Below the pieces are notes generated by a model that saw only the letters and a list, made by a program, of their open reading frames with translations, did no database searches and was not told the DNA's origin. The position numbers and the translations under genes were made by a program. DNA of 64,000 nucleotides, taken from assembly GCF_900166625.1 (NCBI RefSeq), contig NZ_LT800499.1, forward strand, positions 3,793,213 to 3,857,212, given 5' to 3'. Positions within the stretch are counted from its first letter, which is position 1. Each line of letters starts with the position of its first letter. This DNA comes from Halobacillus massiliensis. Lineage in GTDB: Bacteria > Bacillota > Bacilli > Bacillales > Halobacillaceae. Positions 45,401-53,475 of the stretch are shown here, one piece after another.

Positions 45401-46759
45401 ATGAATGAGCAACCAAAATTAAAAAGAACATTAACGTTATGGCAGGTTATTTTTTTAGGCCTTGCCTGGAACACTCCAATGATTTACTTCTCAGTTTTTG
45501 GCGTCGCTTTTGAAGGCGCCAACGGTTTTTTAACAGCAGCCTACTTTATAGCTGTCTTGGCAGTCCTATTTACAGGGGCAAGCTATGCCATTATGGCAAA
45601 GAAAATTCCGATTGCCGGATCTGCTTATACCTTCGCAAAAAAAGCCATCCATCCGAATGTCGGCTTTCTCGTTGGATGGGTATTATTATTAAACTATCTA
45701 TTTGCACCAATTATCGCTGCTATTACATTCGGTATATTCCTAAACGCTGAGTTCCCAGCTGTTCCTGCATATGTATGGATTATGGGATTGATTACACTGC
45801 TGGCATTCATCGCTATTCGCGGTGTGAGTTCTTCAGCCAATATCAGCCGACTATTCGTTATCCTGCAAATCATCTTTATGGTAGTGTTCTGTTCCTATTT
45901 GGTCTATGGAATTTTAGGAGACGGCGGGACTGGAAGCCTAGTGTCTACAGCTCCTTTTATAAATGTAGATTTATCACTTTCTGTTGCCCTGGCAGGTGCC
46001 TCAATTGTTGTTTTTTCTTTCTTAGGCTTTGATACGATGACCACCTTATCTGAAGAAACGATTAATCCTAAAAAAACTATTCCAAAAGCCATTTTTATTA
46101 TGATAGCCATTGTCGGAGTTCTGCATATTAGGACCTCTTATTTTATTCAGCTATCCCATCCTGGTTTCACTTTCAGCAATCCTGATTCCGCTGCACTGGA
46201 ACTCGTCAGTATTGTGGGGGGGAGTTTACTGCGATCTATATTCATAACCGTCTTGATTGCTGCCATTTTTACACAAGGATTGGCTTCAGTGACCAGTGTA
46301 TCCAGATTGTTATATGTTATGGGGCGAGATTCTATTCTACCGAAGAAGATATTTGGCTATGTTCACCCTAAGTTTAAAACACCAGCAATCAATATCATCA
46401 TTGCCTCTGTTATTTCATTACTGGCTATCTTTATCAACATTGATGATGCGATTCGCTTCGTGAACTTTGGAGCACTAAGCGCCTTTTTCTTCGTAAATGT
46501 TTGTGTCATCAGCCTCTTCTTTAAAAATAAAGAAAAGCACAGAATTTCTTATGTCCTCGCAAACCTTCTATGTCCTATAATTGGTGCTGTGTTTATCGCC
46601 TGGCTTCTTGCTTTACTTGATACTCCCACCATTATGGGCGGGTTATTATGGATGGCTGCAGGATCCATTTATTTAATTTATCTTACGAATGGATTTAAAC
46701 TGCCGCTGCCGAGAAGCACGAAAGAAAAGACTGTTGCCGAACAGAATCAGGCGATTTAA
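45401..46759 (+). CDS. APC-family permease, candidate guanidine or amine transporter
   Basis: A 452-residue transporter with 12 predicted helices. LTLWQVIFLGLAWNTPMIYFSVFGV, PIAGSAYTFAKKAIHPNVGFLVGW and SFLGFDTMTTLSEETINPKKTIPKAI are typical of APC amino acid/polyamine permeases. It is transcribed away from the guanidine operon with which it shares a regulatory region, so it may import guanidine or a guanidino compound. GGAAGGAG precedes the ATG. The gene has its own terminator. No direct substrate evidence is visible. Confidence 0.82.
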   Translation: MNEQPKLKRTLTLWQVIFLGLAWNTPMIYFSVFGVAFEGANGFLTAAYFIAVLAVLFTGASYAIMAKKIPIAGSAYTFAKKAIHPNVGFLVGWVLLLNYLFAPIIAAITFGIFLNAEFPAVPAYVWIMGLITLLAFIAIRGVSSSANISRLFVILQIIFMVVFCSYLVYGILGDGGTGSLVSTAPFINVDLSLSVALAGASIVVFSFLGFDTMTTLSEETINPKKTIPKAIFIMIAIVGVLHIRTSYFIQLSHPGFTFSNPDSAALELVSIVGGSLLRSIFITVLIAAIFTQGLASVTSVSRLLYVMGRDSILPKKIFGYVHPKFKTPAINIIIASVISLLAIFINIDDAIRFVNFGALSAFFFVNVCVISLFFKNKEKHRISYVLANLLCPIIGAVFIAWLLALLDTPTIMGGLLWMAAGSIYLIYLTNGFKLPLPRSTKEKTVAEQNQAI

Positions 46760-46778
46760 AAGCCATCTATCTTATAAA

Positions 46779-46823
46779 AAAAGGACAGGCTATGTTCTAA
46801 ATGAACACAGCTTGGCCTTTTTT
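46779..46823 (+). terminator. Terminator of the APC permease gene
   Basis: AAGGACAGGCTATGTTC pairs with GAACACAGCTTGGCCTT (three imperfect positions), followed by T residues. Confidence 0.75.
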
Positions 46824-47115
46824 GTTATATGATTTAAAGTTTAATTGTCCTCATAGATCAGAAATTGTTGAATTAGTTATTTCCTGGGAAATTAGAGTCC
46901 TATTTTAGGGGATTTTGAATTTAAAGAGAGTTATAATTTACCTTTCATATTTTCATATTAAAATGGGTGAAATTATTTTCAGCTTGTTTATCGCTAATTT
47001 GCCTTTTATTGTGAATCACATTTAGTTCCCCAGAAATTCTTATATAATAACTAGACTCTTATTTCTGTATAACTTCACCTGTTATCGTAATAACGTTATT
47101 TTCATTCTAGATATA

Positions 47116-47158
47116 AAAAAGCTTCTCAAAAGTTCAGTGAACTAATGAGAAGCTTTTT
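47116..47158 (-). terminator. Terminator of the nitroreductase gene
   Basis: AAAAAGCTTCTCA pairs with TGAGAAGCTTTTT, with an inner AGTTCA/TGAACT stem; it directly follows the stop codon on the minus strand. Confidence 0.85.
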
Positions 47159-47164
47159 GCAATT

Positions 47165-47875
47165 TTATTCGTAACGATCCCACTCAACCACACTTTCCAT
47201 AGGAAGACGTGTTTTCTGGAAGCCAGCTTTAACTCCTTTACCAAGGGAAATCAACATAACTGTTGTATAATTCTCTGGTACATTGAAGGCTTTCATGAAT
47301 TGTTCTTCATCATATCCTCCCATTGGTACGGTATCGAATCCTTTCGCTTTTGCAGCAAGCATGAACTGCATGGCAACAATTCCTCCGTCAATGTGAGCAA
47401 TTTTTTCAAGTCGCTCTTGAGGGAAGTTTCCGTAGGTATCAAAGATGCTGTTGACGTACATATTCTTCACATCTTCGGGCATATTGCCTTTTTCAGCGAT
47501 TTGAGAATAGATTTGTTCGGCATTTTCATAGGCTTTTTTATCTCCGAGTACTGCAATGACAGCTGACGCATCTACTATTTGCTGCTGGTTATTTGCAATA
47601 GGAAGCAATCGTTCTTTATCTTCCTGCTTGTCCATCACTAAAAAACGCCAGGATTGCAGGTTAGAAGAAGATGGTGCTAATGTTGCGGTTTCCAGCAGCT
47701 CTTCAATTTCTTTACGGTCAATCTTATATTCTGGATCATACTGACGGACAGAGCGTCGCTCTTTTGCTACCGTTAGAAATTCGGTATTTTCAAGGTCTTT
47801 TGGAGCTTCCTTCGTCGTATCGATTTCTTTTACTTTATTGAGGTATTCTTCTTTTGTCATAGTTTCCTTGGACAT
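47165..47875 (-). CDS. Nitroreductase-family flavoprotein
   Basis: A 236-residue FMN oxidoreductase. The FMN-binding start RRSVRQYDPEYKID is followed by TATLAPSSSNLQSWRFLVM and, near the C-terminus, FDTVPMGGYDEEQF and LISLGKG. Such enzymes reduce quinones, nitro compounds or other electrophiles with NAD(P)H in the cytosol. AAGGAGGG precedes the ATG. The promoter carries a palindrome inside the -35/-10 spacer, and an Rrf2-type regulator gene lies just upstream, so it is probably induced by electrophile or redox stress. Confidence 0.85.
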   Translation of the reverse strand: MSKETMTKEEYLNKVKEIDTTKEAPKDLENTEFLTVAKERRSVRQYDPEYKIDRKEIEELLETATLAPSSSNLQSWRFLVMDKQEDKERLLPIANNQQQIVDASAVIAVLGDKKAYENAEQIYSQIAEKGNMPEDVKNMYVNSIFDTYGNFPQERLEKIAHIDGGIVAMQFMLAAKAKGFDTVPMGGYDEEQFMKAFNVPENYTTVMLISLGKGVKAGFQKTRLPMESVVEWDRYE

Positions 47876-47912
47876 AAGTATGCCCTCCTTTAATTGTATC
47901 TTTCAAAAATAC

Positions 47913-47954
47913 AGTATAGAGAAGTAACTGTTACTTTGTCAAATACAGTTACTT
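47913..47954 (-). promoter_or_regulatory. Nitroreductase promoter with operator in the spacer
   Basis: Minus strand: TTGACA (47942-47937), an 18-base spacer and TATACT (47918-47913). The spacer contains a perfect palindrome, AAGTAACAGTTACTT (47936-47922), and a matching half-site (ACAGTTACTT on the plus strand, 47945-47954) flanks the -35. A repressor bound there would block RNA polymerase. Confidence 0.7.
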
Positions 47955-47957
47955 ATA

Positions 47958-47989
47958 AAAAGAAAACGAAACGGCTATCGTTTCGTTTT
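47958..47989 (-). terminator. Terminator overlapping the Rrf2 gene stop
   Basis: AAAACGAAACG and CGTTTCGTTTT form a stem with a 5-base loop that includes part of the stop codon, followed on the minus strand by CTTTTT. Confidence 0.75.
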
Positions 47990-48401
47990 ACTGTTCGATA
48001 AGATCAGACAAAGCCTTCGTTCTTAATCCTCCCAAAATCCAAGACTCCATTTCACTTTGCAAATCACAAAGAGACTGTTGAGACGTATCTGAAAAACAGT
48101 GTTTCCCTTCCGTCTCAAAATAGTCTTTCACCACCGTCTCAGCGCTTATAGCTTCATATACCTCAGAAAGCTTAATATCTTCTGGTTTTTTAATGAGAGA
48201 ATACCCACCATCCCGGCCTTCTTTAGCACTTATGATCCCGGCCTTAACTAAGTGAGTTAGAATCTTACGGAGATAGACAGATTGAGATTCAAGCTTCTCA
48301 GCAAGCTTTCCACTCGGGCAGCGATTTTCGTTTTCAGCTAAAACGATTAATGCTTTCAGGGCCATACTAAACCAACGTACATTATTCATTTTTTCTGCCA
48401 T
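47988..48401 (-). CDS. Rrf2-family transcriptional regulator
   Basis: A 137-residue winged-helix protein. WFSMALKALIVLAENENRCPSGKLAEKLESQ, SVYLRKILTHLVKAGII and EGRDGGYSLIKKPEDI are the Rrf2 HTH and wing. Two Cys follow in KHCFSDTSQQSLCDL; the three-Cys iron-sulfur pattern of NsrR/IscR is absent, so it resembles YwnA-type members that may sense oxidants through thiols. It is encoded before the nitroreductase on the same strand and is the natural candidate for binding the palindrome in that promoter. GAGGTG precedes the ATG. Confidence 0.85.
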   Translation of the reverse strand: MAEKMNNVRWFSMALKALIVLAENENRCPSGKLAEKLESQSVYLRKILTHLVKAGIISAKEGRDGGYSLIKKPEDIKLSEVYEAISAETVVKDYFETEGKHCFSDTSQQSLCDLQSEMESWILGGLRTKALSDLIEQ

Positions 48402-48549
48402 CGTTTCACCTCTTTATCTAAGATATATTTTGTTACATGTGTAAGCAAAAGTCAAAACAATAGGCAGATCAATCCTTACAGTTATTCAATAGTAAAGCTT
48501 TGATACCGCTAAACAGACCCATTACGCGTGCCCTTTCAAACAAACCTAA

Positions 48550-48584
48550 AAGAGCCTATTTCCTCTATAAGGAAATAGGCTCTT
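48550..48584 (-). terminator. Terminator of the PPOX-family gene
   Basis: AAGAGCCTATTTCC pairs perfectly with GGAAATAGGCTCTT around a 7-base loop. Confidence 0.8.
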
Positions 48585-48655
48585 CCGTTCAAATATATTA
48601 ATTATATTCAGGATATCGTACCCATAAAATCATCCTGATTTTCTATCCCAAAAAG

Positions 48656-49171
48656 TTATCTCTCGTTTTCATTAAAGTTAACAGTATCTTTTAATTTGTT
48701 GTCATCATCTAATGTATTCTTGCTGGCCATCTTTTTCACAAATTCTTTAACGACCTTGACGCTCAAGCCAGACTCCCAGTATTCAGCGATTTCAGGGGTC
48801 ACTTTGACGAGTACCACATTCGGATCATCGGCAGAAGCGTTGAGCACTTTTTCGACAATCTTATTCCAGTATTCTTTCTTTTTCTCATCATCCTGGACAA
48901 ATTCAGCCGTTCCGCTGATTGAAACGTAAGAACTGCCGGCATATGCCAGGTTAATAGCAGGGTTACGGTTGATCTCCTCATATTTCTCTGTATCTTTTTT
49001 TGTAATGAACCAGATCTCTTCCCTATCCATAAGTACTTCCTGTGTATGCATCGGGCGGGACATCAATCTGCCTTCCTGAGATACCGTTGTGAGCATTGCC
49101 ACCTTCTCATCTTTAATCAAGTCTTTAATGTACTTAATGGTTTCCTTGTTTTCTGTGTTTTCATTAGCCAT
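48656..49171 (-). CDS. Pyridoxamine 5'-phosphate oxidase-fold general stress protein (YdaG/GS26 type)
   Basis: A 171-residue split-barrel flavin-binding protein. KVAMLTTVSQEGRLMSRPMHTQEV and EIWFITKKDTEKYEEINRNPAINLAYAGSSYVSISGTAEFVQD are characteristic of the general stress protein 26 (YdaG) group. These proteins bind FMN, F420 or heme and are stress-induced in Bacillus; the reaction is not well defined. A C-terminal charged tail of about 25 residues extends beyond the usual YdaG length. GGAGGG precedes the ATG. No clear sigma-B promoter was identified. Confidence 0.82.
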   Translation of the reverse strand: MANENTENKETIKYIKDLIKDEKVAMLTTVSQEGRLMSRPMHTQEVLMDREEIWFITKKDTEKYEEINRNPAINLAYAGSSYVSISGTAEFVQDDEKKKEYWNKIVEKVLNASADDPNVVLVKVTPEIAEYWESGLSVKVVKEFVKKMASKNTLDDDNKLKDTVNFNENER

Positions 49172-49461
49172 TTATATTACCCTCCTTATGTTTCTTGGCC
49201 TTTACTTTTTTCTTTTTCAAAGAGATTCTTCTTCTTCCTTTTCCCAGAAACAAACAAATTTACACTTTTCCCTCTTTAGGGGCCCCAATCATTTCCACTA
49301 TCCAGGGGTTAGCAGACGATACCAAACTAAAAGACCTCCCCCTCCTTTTCTCTACTAGAACATATACTTACCAGCTTTTAAGGAAAATCCAAAACATTTT
49401 AAATTAAGCAAAAATAGGGTATGAGTAAACTATTAAAAATGAAGGAGTTTGAACAGAAACT

Positions 49462-50415
49462 ATGCCATACATTTTATTAATTGCAGGCTTCGGTTTATTA
49501 ATTAAAGGAGCCGATTGGTTCGTTGATGGTTCTTCTAACATTGCCAGGCTGCTCCGTGTTCCACCTATATTGATAGGGTTAACAATTGTAGCTTTTGGCA
49601 CAAGTTCTCCTGAGGCAACTGTCAGCATCATTGCAGCTTTACAAGGAAATGCTGAAGTTTCACTCGGTAATGTTGTAGGGAGCAATATCTTCAACATTAC
49701 TTTAGTTGTAGGTATAGCAGCCTTCCTATATCCATTAATGGTAGAGAGTGAAACAACCAAAAAAGAAATTCCATTCATATTGCTTGCTAGCGGAGCTTTA
49801 CTCGTGCTTATAAGTGATACGGAATTACAGGGGTTAAGTGAAAATTTGCTAACACGCAGTGACGGCATTATCTTTTTATTGTTTTTATGCATTTTTATGT
49901 ACTATGTAATTGAAGTTGGCCTGAAAAGTCGAAAAGAATCGATACATGAACCAGTTCCTTCAAATATTACATGGGGAAAAAACACTGGTTTATCGTTAGC
50001 AGGTTTAGCAGCTATTATTTTTGGCGGCGACTTGGTGGTAGACAACGGTACAGAGATTGCTTATGATCTGGGGATGAGTAATACATTAGTGGGGTTAACC
50101 ATCATTGCGATTGGAACGTCGCTTCCAGAACTTGTGACCTCCATATCCGCTGCAATAAAGAAAGAAAGCGGAATTGCACTGGGGAATGTGGTAGGTAGTA
50201 ATATTTTCAATATTTTATTTGTACTTGGAGCTTCCGCAGTGATTTCGCCTTTAAATGTAAATGGAAAGATATTTATCGATGTGATGATCATGATTGCATT
50301 AAGTTTGTTATTGTTCTTATTTTCAAGGACCAATTATAAAATTGGCAAAACAGAGGGTTTCGTCCTTATGACCTTGTACATTATTTATCTAGTTTACATT
50401 ATTTTAAGAAACTGA
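49462..50415 (+). CDS. Calcium/sodium antiporter (CaCA family, YrbG-like)
   Basis: A 317-residue membrane protein with ten predicted helices in two inverted halves. Each half contains an alpha-repeat: GTSSPEATVSIIAAL...LGNVVGSNIFNI and GTSLPELVTSISAAI...LGNVVGSNIFNI, whose Glu and Asn residues bind the exchanged cations. It should export Ca2+ (or K+) in exchange for Na+ or H+. AAGGAGTTTGAACAGAAACT precedes the ATG with a rather long spacing. The gene is monocistronic with its own terminator. Confidence 0.87.
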   Translation: MPYILLIAGFGLLIKGADWFVDGSSNIARLLRVPPILIGLTIVAFGTSSPEATVSIIAALQGNAEVSLGNVVGSNIFNITLVVGIAAFLYPLMVESETTKKEIPFILLASGALLVLISDTELQGLSENLLTRSDGIIFLLFLCIFMYYVIEVGLKSRKESIHEPVPSNITWGKNTGLSLAGLAAIIFGGDLVVDNGTEIAYDLGMSNTLVGLTIIAIGTSLPELVTSISAAIKKESGIALGNVVGSNIFNILFVLGASAVISPLNVNGKIFIDVMIMIALSLLLFLFSRTNYKIGKTEGFVLMTLYIIYLVYIILRN

Positions 50416-50452
50416 GATTTTTTATTTAGTTTATTGAACAAAAATAAATAAA

Positions 50453-50483
50453 AAAAGACAGAAAGATAGGCTTTCTGTCTTTT
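50453..50483. terminator. Terminator between the antiporter and nucleosidase genes
   Basis: AAAAGACAGAAAG pairs with CTTTCTGTCTTTT around a 5-base loop; A and T runs allow use from both sides. Confidence 0.88.
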
Positions 50484-50548
50484 GTTCAACCTAGCCTAAC
50501 CTTCACTATCTCTGAAGAAAATTGAAATCAGGCTTTTCTTTTTCATTC

Positions 50549-51370
50549 TTATAAGTTTTTTAACATTTCTTCAATCACATGACTTGAGTTCTTCGCTGCT
50601 TCTTCTACAAAGTTTTCTTGAATTCCAGCAGCTTCTTCTCCAGCATCATCGGAAGCTGAGCGAATGACTACGTACGGGATTTCGTTTAAGTAAGCAACTT
50701 GTCCAACCGCTGCTCCCTCCATCTCAACTACATACGCATCAAACGTTTCATAAATCCAGTCCGTTTTTTCTTCGCTTGCGATGAATTGGTCACCTGTCGC
50801 AATCGGTCCCTTGAATACATCAACATAATCAGGAAGACCTTTCGTACCTTTCTCAGCTAGCTTAACCAGATCTTTATCTGCTTCAAAATACCTTGTATCC
50901 ATGTATGGAATTTGTCCTGGTTTGAAATCTTTAGCCGTTTCGTCCATGTCATGATGCACGGTCTTCGTAGAAATAACGATGTCTCCAAGACCTAGATCAG
51001 GATGGATACCGCCTGCAACGCCAGAGTTAATTAATACATCCGCTTCAAAATCACTGATGAGCATTTGAGCCGCGGAAGCTGCATTCACTTTCCCTATTCC
51101 TGATTTTACAAGTACAATGGGCTGACCTTCTAAATTTCCTTCGTAAAAGGTTAATTCCCCTTTTTTAGTTGTTTCTTCCACTTCCATATGAGAATGAAGA
51201 ATGTCAATTTCTACTTGCATTGGACCAATGATTCCTATTACTTTCTCTTCCTCTTTTTTCTCCTCTTGGTCAGCCGCTCCTGTATCCTTTGTCTGGTCTC
51301 CGCAACCCGCAAGCAAGAAAGCTAAAAACACAGCACCAATTAAACAACTTACCTTTTGCTTTAAACTCAT
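50549..51370 (-). CDS. mtnN: Lipoprotein-type 5'-methylthioadenosine/S-adenosylhomocysteine nucleosidase
   Basis: A 273-residue protein. Residues 1-22 are a lipoprotein signal peptide ending in LLAGC (lipidated Cys23), then a short Glu/Lys linker and a complete MTA/SAH nucleosidase domain (IGIIGPMQVEIDIL, INSGVAGGIHPDLGLGDIVIS, VVEMEGAAVGQVAYL, VIRSASDDAGEEA). The active-site Glu and Asp are present. The usual enzyme is cytoplasmic; this one should act outside the membrane, cleaving MTA or SAH to adenine and a thioribose. AGGAGG precedes ATG 51370, which fixes the start; the frame from 51406 is leader. Confidence 0.85.
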   Translation of the reverse strand: MSLKQKVSCLIGAVFLAFLLAGCGDQTKDTGAADQEEKKEEEKVIGIIGPMQVEIDILHSHMEVEETTKKGELTFYEGNLEGQPIVLVKSGIGKVNAASAAQMLISDFEADVLINSGVAGGIHPDLGLGDIVISTKTVHHDMDETAKDFKPGQIPYMDTRYFEADKDLVKLAEKGTKGLPDYVDVFKGPIATGDQFIASEEKTDWIYETFDAYVVEMEGAAVGQVAYLNEIPYVVIRSASDDAGEEAAGIQENFVEEAAKNSSHVIEEMLKNL

Positions 51371-51621
51371 GCTATTCCTCCTGTTAACAAAATAAAATAC
51401 GAACATTATGTATTGAAAATATAAAAATGTACGTGTTTTATTTTACACAACTCCCTCCCCATTGCCAACCCTACTTTTCGAATTTGTATAAACCGAATTT
51501 AAATGGTGCTTACACACCCGCATACCTACTTAATTTTTAATTCGTATAAGTTTAAATCTCCATAAAGCACCTTCCCTGAAGCATGCTCTTTTTTAATAAA
51601 AAAAGTTTTTTATTAAAATTG

Positions 51622-51650
51622 TTGACTTTTTATGGATTCAACCATATATT
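51622..51650 (+). promoter_or_regulatory. Candidate sigma-A promoter upstream of the mnt-type operon
   Basis: TTGACT, a 17-base spacer and TATATT on the plus strand. A second, weaker possibility (TTGCAC at 51723, TAAAGT 18 bases on) overlaps the MntR-like site and would fit direct repression better. Confidence 0.5.
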
Positions 51651-51721
51651 TTGTATACAGGAAACTTTTTAGTTTACACGCAATCCCTATTTCAAAAAAG
51701 GGTCATTTTTTTACCCAAAAA

Positions 51722-51737
51722 TTTGCACAAAGGAAAA
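51722..51737. promoter_or_regulatory. MntR-like operator
   Basis: TTTGCACAAAGGAAAA resembles the B. subtilis MntR boxes (TTTGCATTAAGGAAAC type) and lies about 95 bases before the first mnt-type gene, overlapping a possible -35 element. Confidence 0.55.
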
Positions 51738-51759
51738 TTAAATGCTTAAAGTAAAATTT

Positions 51760-51771
51760 CGTGATATCACG
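51760..51771. promoter_or_regulatory. 12-bp perfect palindrome in the mnt-type leader
   Basis: CGTGATATCACG is perfectly symmetrical and lies between the MntR-like site and the ribosome site. A second regulator could bind here; no match to a known operator is claimed. Confidence 0.35.
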
Positions 51772-51832
51772 CTAAATTAACTCATATAGTCTCATTACAT
51801 CTACCGAGCTTTAGCGTTTTAGGAGGAAAATC

Positions 51833-52573
51833 ATGAAGAATCCTGCAATCTCTATAGAAAATCTACATGTTTCCTATTATGGAAATGAAGCAGTGAAAGG
51901 AGTTAGTTTATCCATAAATCCAGGTAACCTTGTTGGAATCATTGGCCCGAATGGTGCTGGGAAATCCACCTTTATAAAAGCGATACTGGAGCTTATTCCA
52001 ATGGATAAAGGAACCATCAAAGTATTAGGAAAACCAGTTAAAGAAGTACGGAAAAAAATTGCCTATGTTCCCCAGCGTAATGATATTGACTGGGACTTCC
52101 CTATAACGGTACTGGATGCGGTTCTTATCGGGACTTACCCTGGATTAAAACTTTTCAGACGTCCTAAGAAAATAGATAAAGAATGGGCGCTGAAATGTTT
52201 GCAACGTGTCGGCATGGAAGATTTCAGCAAGAGACAAATTGGTGAACTTTCTGGTGGTCAGCAGCAGCGAGTATTCCTTGCGCGTGCACTTGCTCAAAAG
52301 GCTGATTTATTTTTTCTTGATGAGCCTTTTGTCGGTGTTGACGTATCCAGTGAAGAGACGATTGTTAATATTTTAAAAGAACTTTGCCAGCAAGGAAAGA
52401 CGGTTATTGTCGTTCACCATGACCTAAGCAAAGCAAATGATTATTTTAATAAACTTATCCTGTTAAACAGGGAATTGATCAGCTACGGAGCGGTCAGCGA
52501 AGTATTCCAGCCCGGTATTATTGAAAGAGCTTATCAAGGACAATTCGCTTTTATGAAAGAGTTAGGGGTGTAG
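51833..52573 (+). CDS. mntB: Manganese/zinc-type ABC transporter ATP-binding protein
   Basis: A 246-residue ABC ATPase. Walker A is GPNGAGKST, the Q-loop is in YVPQRNDIDWDFPITV, the signature LSGGQQQR and Walker B LFFLDEPFVGVD, with the H-loop in VVHHD. RNDIDWDFP is typical of the Mn(II)/Zn(II) group (B. subtilis MntB, S. aureus MntA). It powers metal import with the next two products. Four-base spacing to the permease indicates tight coupling. The MntR-like site upstream supports manganese over zinc. Confidence 0.88.
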   Translation: MKNPAISIENLHVSYYGNEAVKGVSLSINPGNLVGIIGPNGAGKSTFIKAILELIPMDKGTIKVLGKPVKEVRKKIAYVPQRNDIDWDFPITVLDAVLIGTYPGLKLFRRPKKIDKEWALKCLQRVGMEDFSKRQIGELSGGQQQRVFLARALAQKADLFFLDEPFVGVDVSSEETIVNILKELCQQGKTVIVVHHDLSKANDYFNKLILLNRELISYGAVSEVFQPGIIERAYQGQFAFMKELGV

Positions 52574-52576
52574 ATC

Positions 52577-53434
52577 ATGGCATTTGTGGAAGCGGTTATG
52601 CAGTATGGATTCTTGCAAAAAGCATTATTAACGTCCGTTATGGTTGGTATTATCTGTGGAGTTATAGGCTGTTTTATCATTCTCAGAGGAATGGCACTTA
52701 TGGGAGACGCCATTTCACATGCGGTCTTACCAGGGGTCGCTATCTCTTATGTATTAGGCATTAATTTTTTCTTCGGTGCTATTTTCAGTGGTGTACTGAC
52801 AGCCATTGCAATAGGATTTGTCACTCAAAACAGCCGGATTAAACATGATACCTCCATTGGCATTATGTTCACCGCAGCATTCGCGTCTGGGATCATAGTG
52901 ATTACGATGCTGAAAAGCAGTACGGATTTATACCATATCTTATTTGGAAACGTACTGGCCGTCCGACCCTCAGATATGTGGATTACCTTAGGAATCGGGC
53001 TCCTTGTTCTTTCAGCCGTCTATCTCTTTTATAAAGAATTGCTTGTCACATCGTTTGATGAAACGATGGGTGCGGCTTACGGATTACCCGTGCGCCTGAT
53101 TCATTATTTCCTTATGACCCTGCTCACAATGGTTACTGTTGCTTCCCTACAGACGGTAGGTATTGTTCTAGTTGTAGCCATGTTAATCACGCCGGCAGCA
53201 ACGGCCTACCTTTTAACTGAACGTTTATGGATCATGATTTTTCTGGCCGCAGGAATTGGAACCATTTCCTCGATTGTCGGCCTTTACTTTAGTTTCACTT
53301 ACAACCTGGCTTCGGGAGCCACCATTGTTATTTCAGCAACAGCCATCTTTGTTCTCGTATTCCTTTTCTCTCCGAAGCATGGATTGGTATGGAAAACATT
53401 AAAAGTCAGAAAGAAGAGAGCTTCATTAACTTAG
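52577..53434 (+). CDS. mntC: Manganese/zinc-type ABC transporter permease
   Basis: A 285-residue ABC-3 family permease with about eight or nine helices. LRGMALMGDAISHAVLPGVAISY, then GIMFTAAFASGIIVI and VGIVLVVAMLITPAATAYLLT are family signatures. The operon has a single permease gene, so the channel is probably a homodimer; B. subtilis instead has two permeases (MntC, MntD). The gene follows the ATPase by three bases and precedes the binding protein, the order known from S. aureus mntABC. Confidence 0.88.
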   Translation: MAFVEAVMQYGFLQKALLTSVMVGIICGVIGCFIILRGMALMGDAISHAVLPGVAISYVLGINFFFGAIFSGVLTAIAIGFVTQNSRIKHDTSIGIMFTAAFASGIIVITMLKSSTDLYHILFGNVLAVRPSDMWITLGIGLLVLSAVYLFYKELLVTSFDETMGAAYGLPVRLIHYFLMTLLTMVTVASLQTVGIVLVVAMLITPAATAYLLTERLWIMIFLAAGIGTISSIVGLYFSFTYNLASGATIVISATAIFVLVFLFSPKHGLVWKTLKVRKKRASLT

Positions 53435-53475
53435 TATTCTAACAAAATATATAAATAAACTTGGAGGAAAGTCGA

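Larger units (their letters stand above)
46760..47164. other. Gap between convergent permease and nitroreductase genes
   Basis: Contains a terminator at each end (listed separately) and an AT-rich middle without a recognisable gene. Confidence 0.6.
51371..51832. other. Divergent region between mtnN and the manganese transporter operon
   Basis: Contains a promoter pair, a probable MntR site and a 12-bp palindrome, listed separately. It is very AT-rich and has no gene. Confidence 0.6.

Noticed and set aside
45126-45404. 92-codon frame upstream of the APC permease
   Set aside because: Lys/Ile-rich translation of AT-rich leader DNA, no ribosome site, overlaps the permease ribosome site.
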